Positions 46,890 to 55,970 of a stretch of DNA of 64,000 nt are shown here, one piece after another. Where the stretch lies: assembly GCA_024919175.1 (NCBI GenBank), contig CP103804.1, positions 2,046,001 to 2,110,000 on the forward strand, in the 5' to 3' direction. The position numbers and the translations under genes are program-made. The notes below the pieces were generated by a model. That model was not told the DNA's origin. It did not search any database and saw nothing but the letters and a program-made list of their open reading frames with translations. The DNA is from Clostridioides difficile (GTDB lineage: Bacteria > Bacillota > Clostridia > Peptostreptococcales > Peptostreptococcaceae). Numbering within the stretch: the first letter of the stretch is position 1; each line of letters opens with the position of its first letter.

Positions 46890-47044
46890 TAGATGCCAGA
46901 AGACAAAATGTAGTTTATAAATATCTGAAAGGGAAATATAAGTTTTTGTTTATAGATGTTTGTATTATAGATTATATAAGACTAGTAAATATCAATTGTA
47001 TAAACTTATTGACTAAAAATTTATAAATTGGTATAATTTTGTTA

Positions 47045-47325
47045 ATTAGCGGAAATAATAAAGATAAATACTGTGAAGAGAAGAGTAGATGTGAAATGTA
47101 GTTTTAGCGAGTTGAGGATGGTGAAAGCTCAATACGAGTTTTATATTGAAGAACATCTTGGAGTTTCTAACCGAAAGCTTATTTAGCAAGTAGACTTAGA
47201 CGGAAGGCACCGTTATAGGCTTTAAGCATTGCTTAACTAAGAGGTCATTTATGACAACTAGGGTGGTACCGCGAAAGTAATAGTCTTTCGTCCCTTTATA
47301 CAGGGATGAAGGGCTTTTTTTAATT
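47045..47325 (+). promoter_or_regulatory. T-box riboswitch for asparagine
   Basis: The leader has the conserved T-box AGGGTGGTACCGCG (47260-47273) and a strong terminator (CTTTCGTCCCT...AGGGATGAAGGGC plus T7 at ~47284-47321). It also has a Stem I with an AGTA motif and a specifier region GAAGAACATC. The codon is AAC (Asn, 47152-47154). Uncharged tRNA-Asn would stabilise the antiterminator and raise asnS expression. The discriminator-pairing base in TGGT is T, giving a G-U pair if the tRNA discriminator is G. The ~150 bases before the leader hold its promoter only. Confidence 0.93.
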
Positions 47326-47374
47326 GAATTATATTTAGAAAAAATTACTAAAAATTAAATTAGGAGGCTTTAAA

Positions 47375-48772
47375 ATGCAAAAGGAATTTATAACAGTAAA
47401 AGAATTGTACAGAGATAAAGAACAGTACATAGGAAAAACTGTAAAAGTAGCTGGATGGATAAGAACATCTAGAGTATCTAAAAACTTTGGATTTATAGAA
47501 TTAAATGATGGAAGTTTCTTTAAAAATATGCAAGTAGTATTTGATGAAAAAGTTGAAAATTTTAAAGAGATAGGTAAATTGGCAATAAGCTCATCTATAC
47601 TTGTAGAAGGAGAGTTGGTATCTACAGAAGGAGCTAAACAACCAGTAGAGATACATGCAAAAAATATAGTTGTAGAAGGTGAATCAGATAGTTCATACCC
47701 ACTACAAAAGAAAAGACATACACTTGAGTATTTAAGAACAATTGCACATTTAAGACCAAGAAGTAATACTTTTTCAGCTGTATTTAGAGTAAGATCAATA
47801 GCTGCATATGCAATACACAAATTCTTTCAAGAAAGAAACTTCGTATATGCACATTCTCCAATCATAACAGGTAGTGACTGTGAAGGAGCAGGAGAAATGT
47901 TTAGAATAACAACTATGGATTTAAATGATATTCCAAAAACAGAAGATGGAAAAATAGACTATACACAAGATTTCTTTGGGAAAGAATCTAATTTGACAGT
48001 TAGTGGACAATTAAATGCTGAAATAATGGCACTTTCTTTTAGAAATGTTTATACTTTTGGACCTACATTTAGAGCTGAAAACTCTTACACAGGAAGACAT
48101 GCTTCAGAATTTTGGATGATAGAGCCAGAAATAGTTTTTGCAGACCTTGAAGATAATATGGAACTTGCAGAAGATATGATAAAATACGTTATAAACTATG
48201 TTTTAGAGAATGCTCCTGAAGAAATGGAATTCTTTAATAGCTTTATAGATAAAGGATTACTAGAAAGATTAAATAAAATAGTAAACTCTGAATTTGTTAG
48301 AATAACATATACTAAGGCAGTAGAGCTATTACTTGAATCAGGTCATGAGTTTGAGTATCCAGTAGAATGGGGATGTGACCTTCAAACTGAACATGAAAGA
48401 TATATAACGGAACAAATATACAATTGTCCAGTATTTGTTACAGATTATCCAAAAGATATAAAAGCTTTCTATATGAGAATGAATGAAGATGGTAAAACTG
48501 TTAGAGCAATGGATTTATTAGTTCCTGGTGTTGGAGAGATAGTTGGAGGTTCTCAGAGAGAAGAAAGAGAAGATGTACTATTAGATAGAATTCATGAAAT
48601 GGAATTAAATGAAGAAGATTACTGGTGGTATTTAGAACTTAGAAAATTTGGTACTGCTACTCACTCTGGATTTGGTCTTGGATTTGAAAGAATAATTATG
48701 TATATGACAGGTATGTCTAACATAAGAGACGTTATACCTTTCCCAAGAACTCCTAAAAATGCTGAATTCTAA
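47375..48772 (+). CDS. asnS: Asparaginyl-tRNA synthetase
   Basis: A class II synthetase of 465 residues. The N-terminal OB-fold anticodon-binding domain (~18-110) has VKVAGWIRTSR. The catalytic domain has motif 2 FGPTFRAENSYTGRHASEFWM and motif 3 GFGLGFERIIMYMTG. RDVIPFPRTPKNAEF at the end is the AsnRS form. Regulated by the upstream T-box. A TAGGAGG site precedes the ATG. It appears to be a single-gene operon. Confidence 0.97.
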   Translation: MQKEFITVKELYRDKEQYIGKTVKVAGWIRTSRVSKNFGFIELNDGSFFKNMQVVFDEKVENFKEIGKLAISSSILVEGELVSTEGAKQPVEIHAKNIVVEGESDSSYPLQKKRHTLEYLRTIAHLRPRSNTFSAVFRVRSIAAYAIHKFFQERNFVYAHSPIITGSDCEGAGEMFRITTMDLNDIPKTEDGKIDYTQDFFGKESNLTVSGQLNAEIMALSFRNVYTFGPTFRAENSYTGRHASEFWMIEPEIVFADLEDNMELAEDMIKYVINYVLENAPEEMEFFNSFIDKGLLERLNKIVNSEFVRITYTKAVELLLESGHEFEYPVEWGCDLQTEHERYITEQIYNCPVFVTDYPKDIKAFYMRMNEDGKTVRAMDLLVPGVGEIVGGSQREEREDVLLDRIHEMELNEEDYWWYLELRKFGTATHSGFGLGFERIIMYMTGMSNIRDVIPFPRTPKNAEF

Positions 48773-48949
48773 TAATTATAACCTAATAATATGATTATAT
48801 AATTTTTAGATATAATAAATAGCTTGTGTGCTATCTGATTTAGATACATACAAGTTATTTTTATTGTTTTTATAAAATATATGTAGTTGGATTATTCATG
48901 CATTGAGATACAATGTAATTATAAGTTACTTATATTAGGAGGATAAATA

Positions 48950-49408
48950 ATGGATAATTTTTGTTTTATTAAATTTAATGTGAATGATATAGATATATTT
49001 AATCGAATAAAAAATTTATTTTCGTACATAGCAAATATAAAAAATGATTGTATACAAATTGAAGATTTAGAATATTATATTTTAGAAAAAGTAGATGAAT
49101 TTTATCATAAAGAAGAATTAGATTATTTTTGGTGGCCAATAGAAGAAGAAAATAAAATGTTTTGGGATAAATATAAACTACTAGATGAAGAGAATCGACA
49201 AGAATTTGTAAAGTCTGTTCCATGGGATTTTGAAACTGTGTTTTCTGAAATTGGACTTGGAGATTATACAATAGAAGGTTGTGAAATGGTTAGAGAACAA
49301 ACTGCTAAACTTTATTTTAATCCTACTGGATATCCTTATGGTGGAAGTGAAGTGCTTCAAGAGGCATTAAAAGCTTTTGGAGTGAGAATAGTGAGTGTGC
49401 TTGGATAA
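48950..49408 (+). CDS. Hypothetical acidic cytosolic protein
   Basis: The 152-residue product is acidic and aromatic (FWWPIEEENKMFWDKY). It has a C-terminal segment FNPTGYPYGGSEVLQEALKAFG that looks like an enzyme-fold loop followed by a helix. No signal peptide or membrane segment is visible. A strong GGAGG site precedes the ATG. I do not recognise the family. Confidence 0.6.
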   Translation: MDNFCFIKFNVNDIDIFNRIKNLFSYIANIKNDCIQIEDLEYYILEKVDEFYHKEELDYFWWPIEEENKMFWDKYKLLDEENRQEFVKSVPWDFETVFSEIGLGDYTIEGCEMVREQTAKLYFNPTGYPYGGSEVLQEALKAFGVRIVSVLG

Positions 49409-49591
49409 CGTTTATTGTGCTATACTATAACCAGTAGAGTAATTTTTTGGAAGTCTAAATATAAATTATATTTAAGCATTATCTTTATGCAAATAGTATA
49501 AAAATATATAAGGTGGTTTAAATCTAAAAAGTTATTGAATAGTATATTTATTACACAAAAAGTTTTATCATTATCATGAGGGGGAGTAATA

Positions 49592-51526
49592 ATGTTTAAG
49601 AAAGGGTTGTTTATGGTTTTAAGTTTGGCACTTATATGTACAGGTTGCAGTTCAAAAAATGATTCTAAAGGTCAGCAAGCAGACAGAGATAATTCTCTTA
49701 TAATATTAAAAAATGATGAGAATAACTCGGACGATATGACAGATGTATACATAAAGACAAAAGGTAAGGAGGAAGAAAAAATAGCATCAGATGTACCTAC
49801 ATATACTAAAAAAGATTATATAAATGGAGAACAATCAATATTAATTCAAGATAAAGAAAATAATTTATATAAGTATAATCTAAAAAAAGAAAAGGAAAAA
49901 ATAGCATCAGATTTATCCTCTGATGAAATTAATTCATATGAATTTACACCTTCTTCAAATACTATAGCATATATATCATCAGAAAAATCCTTGTATGTAA
50001 AATATGATGGAAAAGATAAAGAAAAAATAGCTAATGATGTTGTATTATACAGAATATCTCCAGATGGAAATTTAATATACTATATGAATACTGATGAAGA
50101 ACTATATCTATATAAAGAAGATGGAAACAAAGAAAAAATATCTACTGACATACAGAGCTTTGATATTATGAATAATAAAGGTGATGTACTATTTATAAAT
50201 AATGATGATAATTTATATTTAAAAAGTGCAGATAAAAATGATAAAGTAAAAATTAGTTCAGATGTATCAAATTTATGGGGTGTAAAATCTAATGATGAAG
50301 AAGTCATGTATATAAGTGAGTATAATTATAAGGACTTGAAAGGTGAATTATATTTGTACAAAAATAATGCTAGTGAAAAAATAGCATCAGATGTTAGGTC
50401 TTACAAATACAGAGATAATAAATTTTATTTTATAAACAGTGATGATGAATTATATGAGAAAGAAATAGGTAAAGAGGAGTCTAATAAGATAAAATCAGAT
50501 GTTAATTATGTAAGCTTCATTAAAGATGGAATTGTATTTACAAATTCTGATGGAGATATATATATTAAGAAAAATAATAAAGAAGACGAAAAAATAGGAA
50601 ATGATATGAAAGAAAACTCTAGTGTATCTATTATTAATGATGAGAAATTACTTTATATAAAATCAAGTGGTGAGTTATTTTTAGATAAAGAAAAGATAGC
50701 AAGTGATGTCATTGGTTATTCATTTAATTCAGAAAATATAGGATATTCCACGAAAAATAAGGAAATACATTTTTATAATTTAAAAACTAAGAAAGATAGT
50801 ATAGAAATAAACAATGTAGAAAAATATTCAGAAGTCTATTTAGGGAATAAATTGATTTATTCTAAAAATTTGGATCCAAAAGACTTAAATGGTTTTTGGA
50901 AAGCTGATGAATATAATATATTTGAATTTGAAGAGCCAGATAAGATAAAACTTTATAGTAAAAGTGAAGAAGAAAATAATTATACAGTTAAATATGAAGT
51001 AGAAAGTTCAGATAGTAATAGTATAGTATTAAAAGGGAAAGATACTTTATCAAATGAAAAATTCACTATAACTAAATTTAATAGTAATGAAATTTCATTA
51101 CAAGCTAATAATGTAAGTGGCACACTTAATAAAATTTCCAAAGAAGAAGCTGAGAAATTTATCAAGAGTATAAATAACAAGGAAAATAGTGAAAATACTG
51201 AGAAAAAGAGTACTAAAAGTGATTCAGGTTCAAGTTCTAATACGAAAAATAAAGAAGTAAGCTATGATGATGATTATATTATATATGATAGTGATTCTAG
51301 AGTATTAACTAAAGATGAACTTGAGCTTTATAGTAAAGATGAGTTAGCCTATATAAGAAATGAAATATTTGCAAGATATGGATATGTATTTAAAGAAGAA
51401 CCTTATAAAAGTTATTTTAGTAATAAGTCTTGGTATCAGCCAGATTATAGTATAGGAGCTGATACAGATGCTTTGAATTCTGTAGAGAAGCAAAATGTAT
51501 CATTGATTAAGGAAATGGAAAATTAA
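49592..51526 (+). CDS. Lipoprotein with beta-propeller-like repeats and C-terminal YARHG domain
   Basis: The signal peptide ends ICTGC, giving lipidation at Cys19. Residues ~60-400 hold about nine copies of an EKIASDV-type motif in strand-rich repeats of ~35-40 residues, each with LYxYK-like strands, suggesting a DUF5050/LRP-like propeller. A serine/lysine linker (~530-560) precedes the YARHG domain (LAYIRNEIFARYGYVF, ending near YSIGADTD), an extracellular domain typical of Firmicute envelope proteins. Ligand and role unknown. A GAGGGGGAG site precedes the ATG. Confidence 0.8.
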   Translation: MFKKGLFMVLSLALICTGCSSKNDSKGQQADRDNSLIILKNDENNSDDMTDVYIKTKGKEEEKIASDVPTYTKKDYINGEQSILIQDKENNLYKYNLKKEKEKIASDLSSDEINSYEFTPSSNTIAYISSEKSLYVKYDGKDKEKIANDVVLYRISPDGNLIYYMNTDEELYLYKEDGNKEKISTDIQSFDIMNNKGDVLFINNDDNLYLKSADKNDKVKISSDVSNLWGVKSNDEEVMYISEYNYKDLKGELYLYKNNASEKIASDVRSYKYRDNKFYFINSDDELYEKEIGKEESNKIKSDVNYVSFIKDGIVFTNSDGDIYIKKNNKEDEKIGNDMKENSSVSIINDEKLLYIKSSGELFLDKEKIASDVIGYSFNSENIGYSTKNKEIHFYNLKTKKDSIEINNVEKYSEVYLGNKLIYSKNLDPKDLNGFWKADEYNIFEFEEPDKIKLYSKSEEENNYTVKYEVESSDSNSIVLKGKDTLSNEKFTITKFNSNEISLQANNVSGTLNKISKEEAEKFIKSINNKENSENTEKKSTKSDSGSSSNTKNKEVSYDDDYIIYDSDSRVLTKDELELYSKDELAYIRNEIFARYGYVFKEEPYKSYFSNKSWYQPDYSIGADTDALNSVEKQNVSLIKEMEN

Positions 51527-51630
51527 GTAATAAGAAATTTTAAAATACATGTCTAAATGCAATATTAGATAGTTCATAAACATTAAAATTGAAATGTGGA
51601 TTAATTTCAAACATGAATTAATTATACAAA

Positions 51631-51680
51631 ATTATTAAATCTATAAGTTAGACTTAAGTATAACTTATAGATTTAATAAT
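51631..51680. terminator. 20-bp perfect inverted repeat between convergent genes
   Basis: Positions 51631-51650 and 51661-51680 are exact complements around a ten-base loop, and outer CATGAATTA/TAATTCATG flanks extend the pairing. It lies between convergent genes with only a weak T-run. It is probably a terminator or transcript barrier. Confidence 0.6.
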
Positions 51681-51803
51681 TCATGTCTGAATCTAAAAAA
51701 CTAATGTATAGGTTTGCATAATATTATCTAAATGTTTTGAACAAAGTAAATTTCTTATTAAGAAAATATAAATATAAGAATTAATACTTTCATTTCTATA
51801 TTT

Positions 51804-52979
51804 TTAACAAAACGCAACACAATTACGACCCTCTTCTTTTGCAATATATAAAGCTTTATCACAATAACTTATAAATTCATTTAAAGTTATTAATTCTTCA
51901 ACTTTCTTTGTATGAACTCCGATGCTAACCGTTACACATTTTGAAGGAATGTCATCACGTTCAAAATTACAATACTCTATAATCTTACGTAGACATTCGG
52001 ATTTAAGTTTAGCATTCTCCTCATCACAATTGAAAATACATATAAAAAATTCTTCACCACCATAACGGATAGCATGTGCATTTTCAGAATTTGTAAAATC
52101 TAAAATTACTTTAGCAATATTTTGTAAACAGTAGTCACCCTTTTGATGTCCATAAGTGTCATTAAATTGCTTAAAATAATCTATATCTATCATCATTCCT
52201 GTTATAGGTTCTTGGTTTGTATAAGTACTTAATTTTTTTTGGAGAACATCTTCTAAATACCTACGATTATTCATTTTAGTTAGGTCATCCGTCATAACTT
52301 TAAGATTTAATAAATTATTCATATGTGAGATTTCTTCGTATTGTTGATGGATTAGCATTTTATCATAATAAGTAAATACACGACTTCTATATAACATTGT
52401 AGAAACAAAAATAGCAAGTGATGTTATAAAAAATGTGTTTACAATATTACTGAACTCATTACCTGATACAGTTTGAATTCCTGGTAAGAGTAAATTAAGA
52501 AATAAAAAACACCCTCCAAAAACTACTATTGATTGACCTAATTTTAATACTGAAAAAGCAGCAGCAGTTAACATTATATAACTGAATACACTCAAATCGT
52601 TTCCTCCTAGCTGGTCAAGCAAAGTAATTACACAACCCCATAAGCAGAAAAATGTTACATAAATCACCCATAAGTTTATATAACAAGTACAATGTTCCTT
52701 TTTTTTATTCCAAAGATAAGAAAAAACAAACATAAAAATTAAAGAGATACAAAATAGTATTATATACATACAAAAATACCACTGACGTCTTGGGGTGGCA
52801 AAAGGGCCACCATCTCTAGCTGATATTGATATCATCATAATTAGTTGAGATATTATTATGATGATACAAATAATTTTGCCTGTATGATAAAGATAATTGC
52901 AAAGTTCCCGTTCAACATTTTCTTTGTGTTTTTTATCTAGAGGGAATCCAAAGAATTTTTTTAAATTTTCTAAGTTCAT
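51804..52979 (-). CDS. Membrane diguanylate cyclase (GGDEF)
   Basis: The 391-residue protein has about six N-terminal membrane helices (~35-205) and a short coiled linker. A GGDEF domain (~225-391) follows, with the active-site YGGEEFF and the metal/nucleotide motif IDIDYFKQFNDTYGHQKGD. It should make cyclic-di-GMP, which controls motility and toxin production in C. difficile. The RxxD inhibitory site is absent at the expected place before GGEEF. I chose ATG 52979 because GGAGG lies five bases upstream; the ORF's earlier ATG overlaps that site. Promoter and leader hairpin lie just upstream. Confidence 0.92.
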   Translation of the reverse strand: MNLENLKKFFGFPLDKKHKENVERELCNYLYHTGKIICIIIIISQLIMMISISARDGGPFATPRRQWYFCMYIILFCISLIFMFVFSYLWNKKKEHCTCYINLWVIYVTFFCLWGCVITLLDQLGGNDLSVFSYIMLTAAAFSVLKLGQSIVVFGGCFLFLNLLLPGIQTVSGNEFSNIVNTFFITSLAIFVSTMLYRSRVFTYYDKMLIHQQYEEISHMNNLLNLKVMTDDLTKMNNRRYLEDVLQKKLSTYTNQEPITGMMIDIDYFKQFNDTYGHQKGDYCLQNIAKVILDFTNSENAHAIRYGGEEFFICIFNCDEENAKLKSECLRKIIEYCNFERDDIPSKCVTVSIGVHTKKVEELITLNEFISYCDKALYIAKEEGRNCVAFC

Positions 52980-53011
52980 ATAAGCCTCCATTAAAAATAA
53001 AACATAAAAAT

Positions 53012-53091
53012 AAGTATTCCACTTCTTTATTTAGATACTTGGAATACTTTGTTTACAATTTAATTATAGCAAAATATGCTATATGTAACAA
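53012..53091 (-). promoter_or_regulatory. Promoter and 5' hairpin of the diguanylate cyclase gene
   Basis: On the minus strand TTGTTA (53086-53091) and TATAAT (53063-53068) are 17 bases apart. The predicted transcript begins at about 53056 and almost immediately forms a 10-bp hairpin (53040-53049 with 53012-53021), followed by TTATTTTTATG. It may stabilise or attenuate the short leader. No cyclic-di-GMP riboswitch is present. The rest of the gap to the prophage (53092-53400) is AT-rich with no gene. Confidence 0.6.
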
Positions 53092-53400
53092 TCTAAATTT
53101 ATAATAGATAGCGTTTATTAGTTAAGATTAAATAAATTTTTGTATTAGTATTTTATTATAATTAAGATTAGTAAGTTATTTATTTTAGAATATTAGAGAA
53201 ATATAAAGAAATACTAATATAAGACAAACAAAATAGATAAATATATCCAATTAAGGTATAATTAAGTTCTATTAGTTAGATTTATAATTAATATGTTATA
53301 TGAATTAGAGTTGCTATAAAACTGAAAGTGTTGAAATTACAACGATATAAGCGATTGTATAAAGTTAATTACTTTAGCTTTTAAAATAGATAAATGAGAG

Positions 53401-53443
53401 TTTGCCACCCATTTGCCACCGTAGTATATTTTTGGGTGGCAAA
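53401..53443. repeat. TTTGCCACC repeats beside the integrase: probable arm sites or attL
   Basis: TTTGCCACC occurs at 53401 and 53412 as direct repeats 11 bases apart, and inverted as GGTGGCAAA ending at 53443, right against the integrase stop codon. The 11-base inverted pair could also end the integrase transcript. Such repeats beside an integrase gene often mark attachment or arm-binding sites. The core crossover site cannot be fixed without the other prophage end. Confidence 0.55.
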
Positions 53444-54574
53444 TTAGTTTGTAATTCTTTCAAATATATCTACAGTTTCATTTTTCATCTTATCAGTTAC
53501 ATGTGAATAGGTATCCATTGTAGTTGATAATTGACTATGACCTAGACGATTTTGTATGTCTTTAATGTTAGCACCATTTTCTAATAGTAGGGTAGCATGT
53601 GTATGTCTTAGACAATGGAAATGGAAGTCATTGTTTAAGGCTTCTCTAATTTGTCTTACTATAGTATCCATAGTGTGAATAGTTACTTGTTGACCATTTT
53701 CTTTAGTACATACCCAATCACTATCAAAGTAAAATTCTCCATATTTTAATTTCATTTTCTTTTGGTATAGTTTATGTTCTTTTAATGCTCTTACTAAGGT
53801 ATCACCTGTAAATATAGTTCTACAAGAGCTTTCTGTTTTTGGTTGGCTTAATTCAAACATTCCATTCTTCTTTTTAATCAGAGTATGTTTTACTGTGATA
53901 GTTTTATTATCAAGGTCTATATCATCCCATGTTAATGCAATAATTTCACCTCTTCGCATACCAGTATAAAATCCAATTAGTAAGACTATACGCTGAAATG
54001 AATCCTGAGGAAATATATTTAGTGTTTGATTAAATTCTTCCAGTGTAATAGTTTTAACTTTTTTAGTTTCTGTTTTAGTTTTAGTTTTTGGTATGCTTAC
54101 ATATTGCATAGGATTTTCTCGTATGTGCTTGTAAGGGTAGACTGCTGATTTTAATGACCTATGTAATATAGCTTTTAATACTTGTAATGTACTTTGAGAA
54201 TAGTCTTCTTTGTACTTTTTGTTTATGAAGTTTTGTAGTATTGCTGGTGTTAGAGCTTTTACTTTATAAACTCCTAGCTTTGGTTTTATATGTTTTTCTA
54301 TGTTTATTCGGTAGCTTTCTTGAGTGTTGTATTTACAGTTAAGTAAAACATATTCTTTGAACCAAAAGTCGAGATAGTCTGATAAACTGATGTTGCTTTC
54401 TTCAAATACTATGCCAGAGTTTTCATATTCATTTAGTGCTTCTCTTAGTGCTTTTTCTGCTTCTTTTTTTGTATTGCCACCAACTCTTTCTACTTTTTTT
54501 CTTTTTCCTTCTACTATACCTAGGTCAAAGTAGTAATACCACTTGTTGCTTCTTTTTCTTACTCCACCTTTCAT
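53444..54574 (-). CDS. int: Prophage tyrosine integrase
   Basis: The 376-residue recombinase has an Arm-DNA-binding N-terminus (1-55), a SAM-like core-binding domain (~60-160) and a catalytic domain (~170-376). The catalytic set is visible: Arg in TGMRRGEIIALTWDDID, His-x-x-Arg in HCLRHTHATLLLENG, His in RLGHSQLSTTMDTY, and the Tyr in TYSHVT. An AAGGGGG site precedes the ATG. It is the leftmost gene of the prophage, with repeats against its stop codon. Confidence 0.95.
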   Translation of the reverse strand: MKGGVRKRSNKWYYYFDLGIVEGKRKKVERVGGNTKKEAEKALREALNEYENSGIVFEESNISLSDYLDFWFKEYVLLNCKYNTQESYRINIEKHIKPKLGVYKVKALTPAILQNFINKKYKEDYSQSTLQVLKAILHRSLKSAVYPYKHIRENPMQYVSIPKTKTKTETKKVKTITLEEFNQTLNIFPQDSFQRIVLLIGFYTGMRRGEIIALTWDDIDLDNKTITVKHTLIKKKNGMFELSQPKTESSCRTIFTGDTLVRALKEHKLYQKKMKLKYGEFYFDSDWVCTKENGQQVTIHTMDTIVRQIREALNNDFHFHCLRHTHATLLLENGANIKDIQNRLGHSQLSTTMDTYSHVTDKMKNETVDIFERITN

Positions 54575-54591
54575 AATAGTACCCCCTTTTT

Positions 54592-54643
54592 AGAATGTAT
54601 GTTTGTTTTGTGTTTATATAAAAGAGCAGATTAACTGCTCTTT
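54592..54643. repeat. First copy of a duplicated spacer with hairpin
   Basis: AGAATGTATGT, then ~18 AT-rich bases, then AAAGAGCAG-ATTAA-CTGCTCTTT. A related copy lies at 55337-55387. It is located upstream of int and downstream of the ImmA-like gene and could act as a terminator or regulatory element for each leftward gene. Confidence 0.55.
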
Positions 54644-54811
54644 ATATACTTTTTTGTTATGTATAAGATAACTTTAAGTTTATTTGTTTAATTTAAACTC
54701 ATTTATTTTCTTAATATTCTTATAATTTTTTTGTTTTTATGACAGTTTATTACAATGATGTTAAAATATATAATTATTAAATTATAATCTATAAAAGTAG
54801 AATAAATGAGT

Positions 54812-55318
54812 TTAAAAAATATCTTCATATATGTAGAAATTTGGTAAATTAGTTAATACTAAAAATCTATTGTTTCCTAAGTCTAACATGTTTTTCTTTC
54901 TTGATAGAAATTCTAATCTTTTTAATAAGAATTCGATACTAACTTCTAGCATTTCAGCCATTTCATATACACATGTTATCTTAGAGTTTATAATATGTAT
55001 AATCTCTTCTTCTGTTATAAGAAATTCACATGCCCATCTTAGAGCTTTGTTTTCAGTTTTATCTATCAAGATTTTATTTTTGTGGATGTTTTTTGATGAT
55101 ACATAATTTCCAACACTGGTAAAATGATGTCCTAATTCTTCTGCTAATACTTCTATTAGCTTAGTCTTGTTTTGCTTTAATGAGTTAAGTAATGATATAA
55201 TTTTTAGCCCTTGTTTGTTTATATACAATCCTTTTATGTCATCTGCTATTTTGTCAGTGTAGTAAATTTCTATTTCTTCATTATTTGCTAAGTCTAAAAG
55301 TACATTTAATTTGTTCAT
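54812..55318 (-). CDS. ImmA/IrrE-type metallopeptidase of the prophage
   Basis: The 168-residue protein contains the zinc motif LAEELGHHFTSVG in the ImmA/IrrE family arrangement (E-x-x-HH type). A helical C-terminal part with MAEMLEVSIEFLLKRLEFL follows. Such proteases cut the phage repressor to allow induction. It lies next to the repressor gene on the same strand, as in ICEBs1-like and phage immunity modules. An AGGGGGA site precedes the ATG. Confidence 0.85.
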   Translation of the reverse strand: MNKLNVLLDLANNEEIEIYYTDKIADDIKGLYINKQGLKIISLLNSLKQNKTKLIEVLAEELGHHFTSVGNYVSSKNIHKNKILIDKTENKALRWACEFLITEEEIIHIINSKITCVYEMAEMLEVSIEFLLKRLEFLSRKKNMLDLGNNRFLVLTNLPNFYIYEDIF

Positions 55319-55336
55319 TGAAATCCCCCTATAAAA

Positions 55337-55387
55337 AGAATGTATGTGTTAATTTTTTATATTTAAAGAGCAGATTTTAACTGCTCT
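55337..55387. repeat. Second copy of the duplicated spacer with hairpin
   Basis: AGAATGTATGT, then AT-rich bases, then AAAGAGCAG-ATTTTAA-CTGCTCT. It lies between the repressor stop and the ImmA-like start and matches the copy between ImmA and int. Confidence 0.55.
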
Positions 55388-55393
55388 AAATAT

Positions 55394-55939
55394 TTATTTT
55401 TTATACTTATTCATTAGAAATTCAATATAATCGTTAAGTTGCTCTTGTGCTTCTTCTGGTAAATCTTTATGAGGGTTAGCTTTATGTGCAGCTACAGTAT
55501 CTATATAATTTCTAACAAGTGTTGTACCTAGAAGATAATCTGTTGTAACATCAAAATAATGAGCAAGTTTTACAATATCATCACTTTTAGGTGAAATTAT
55601 ATTGTTTTCATATTTAGACAATAAATCAGTGCTTATTTCTAGTATTTCGCTTAATATATTTAATGCAATACCTTTTTCTTTTATTAATTCTCTTAATCTT
55701 TTTGAGAAAATAGGATTTAAAGGTTTTACTACTTGATTGGGATTTTTTATGTCTGTTTTACCAAGTAAGTAATCTGTTGATACATCAAAATAGTTTGAAC
55801 AGTCTTCAATAAAAGATTGCTTTGGCTCTCTTAATCCATTTTCAATCCTAGATAAAGTGGATTTATTTACATTTAAATCCATACTTAATCTATCTAAAGA
55901 TATCCCTTTTTCTTCTCTCAATTCTTTTAATCTAAACAT
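55394..55939 (-). CDS. Prophage repressor with two XRE helix-turn-helix domains
   Basis: The 181-residue protein has two tandem HTH_XRE domains: residues ~3-60 (LREEKGISLDRLSMDLNVNK) and ~80-140 (LIKEKGIALNILSEILEIS). Each is followed by the FDVSTDYLLG/FDVTTDYLLG helix typical of Firmicute repressors, so the second looks like an internal duplication. A short basic tail follows. It is divergent from a cro-like gene across an operator-rich region and is the likely cI-type lysogeny repressor, cut by the neighbouring ImmA-like protease. Confidence 0.88.
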   Translation of the reverse strand: MFRLKELREEKGISLDRLSMDLNVNKSTLSRIENGLREPKQSFIEDCSNYFDVSTDYLLGKTDIKNPNQVVKPLNPIFSKRLRELIKEKGIALNILSEILEISTDLLSKYENNIISPKSDDIVKLAHYFDVTTDYLLGTTLVRNYIDTVAAHKANPHKDLPEEAQEQLNDYIEFLMNKYKK

Positions 55940-55970
55940 ATAAAATCATCCTTTATCGTAGTTTTCATTA

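Noticed and set aside
49750..50720. CRISPR-like repeats
   Set aside because: The recurring sequence encodes EKIASDV within one long frame, with irregular spacing and no unique spacers.
52992..53400. Cyclic-di-GMP riboswitch before the diguanylate cyclase gene
   Set aside because: No GEMM-type conserved blocks are visible on either strand; only a simple hairpin is present.
54870..55106. Plus-strand frame opposite the ImmA-like gene
   Set aside because: It is antisense to a gene with a clear zinc motif and ribosome site, and has no site of its own.
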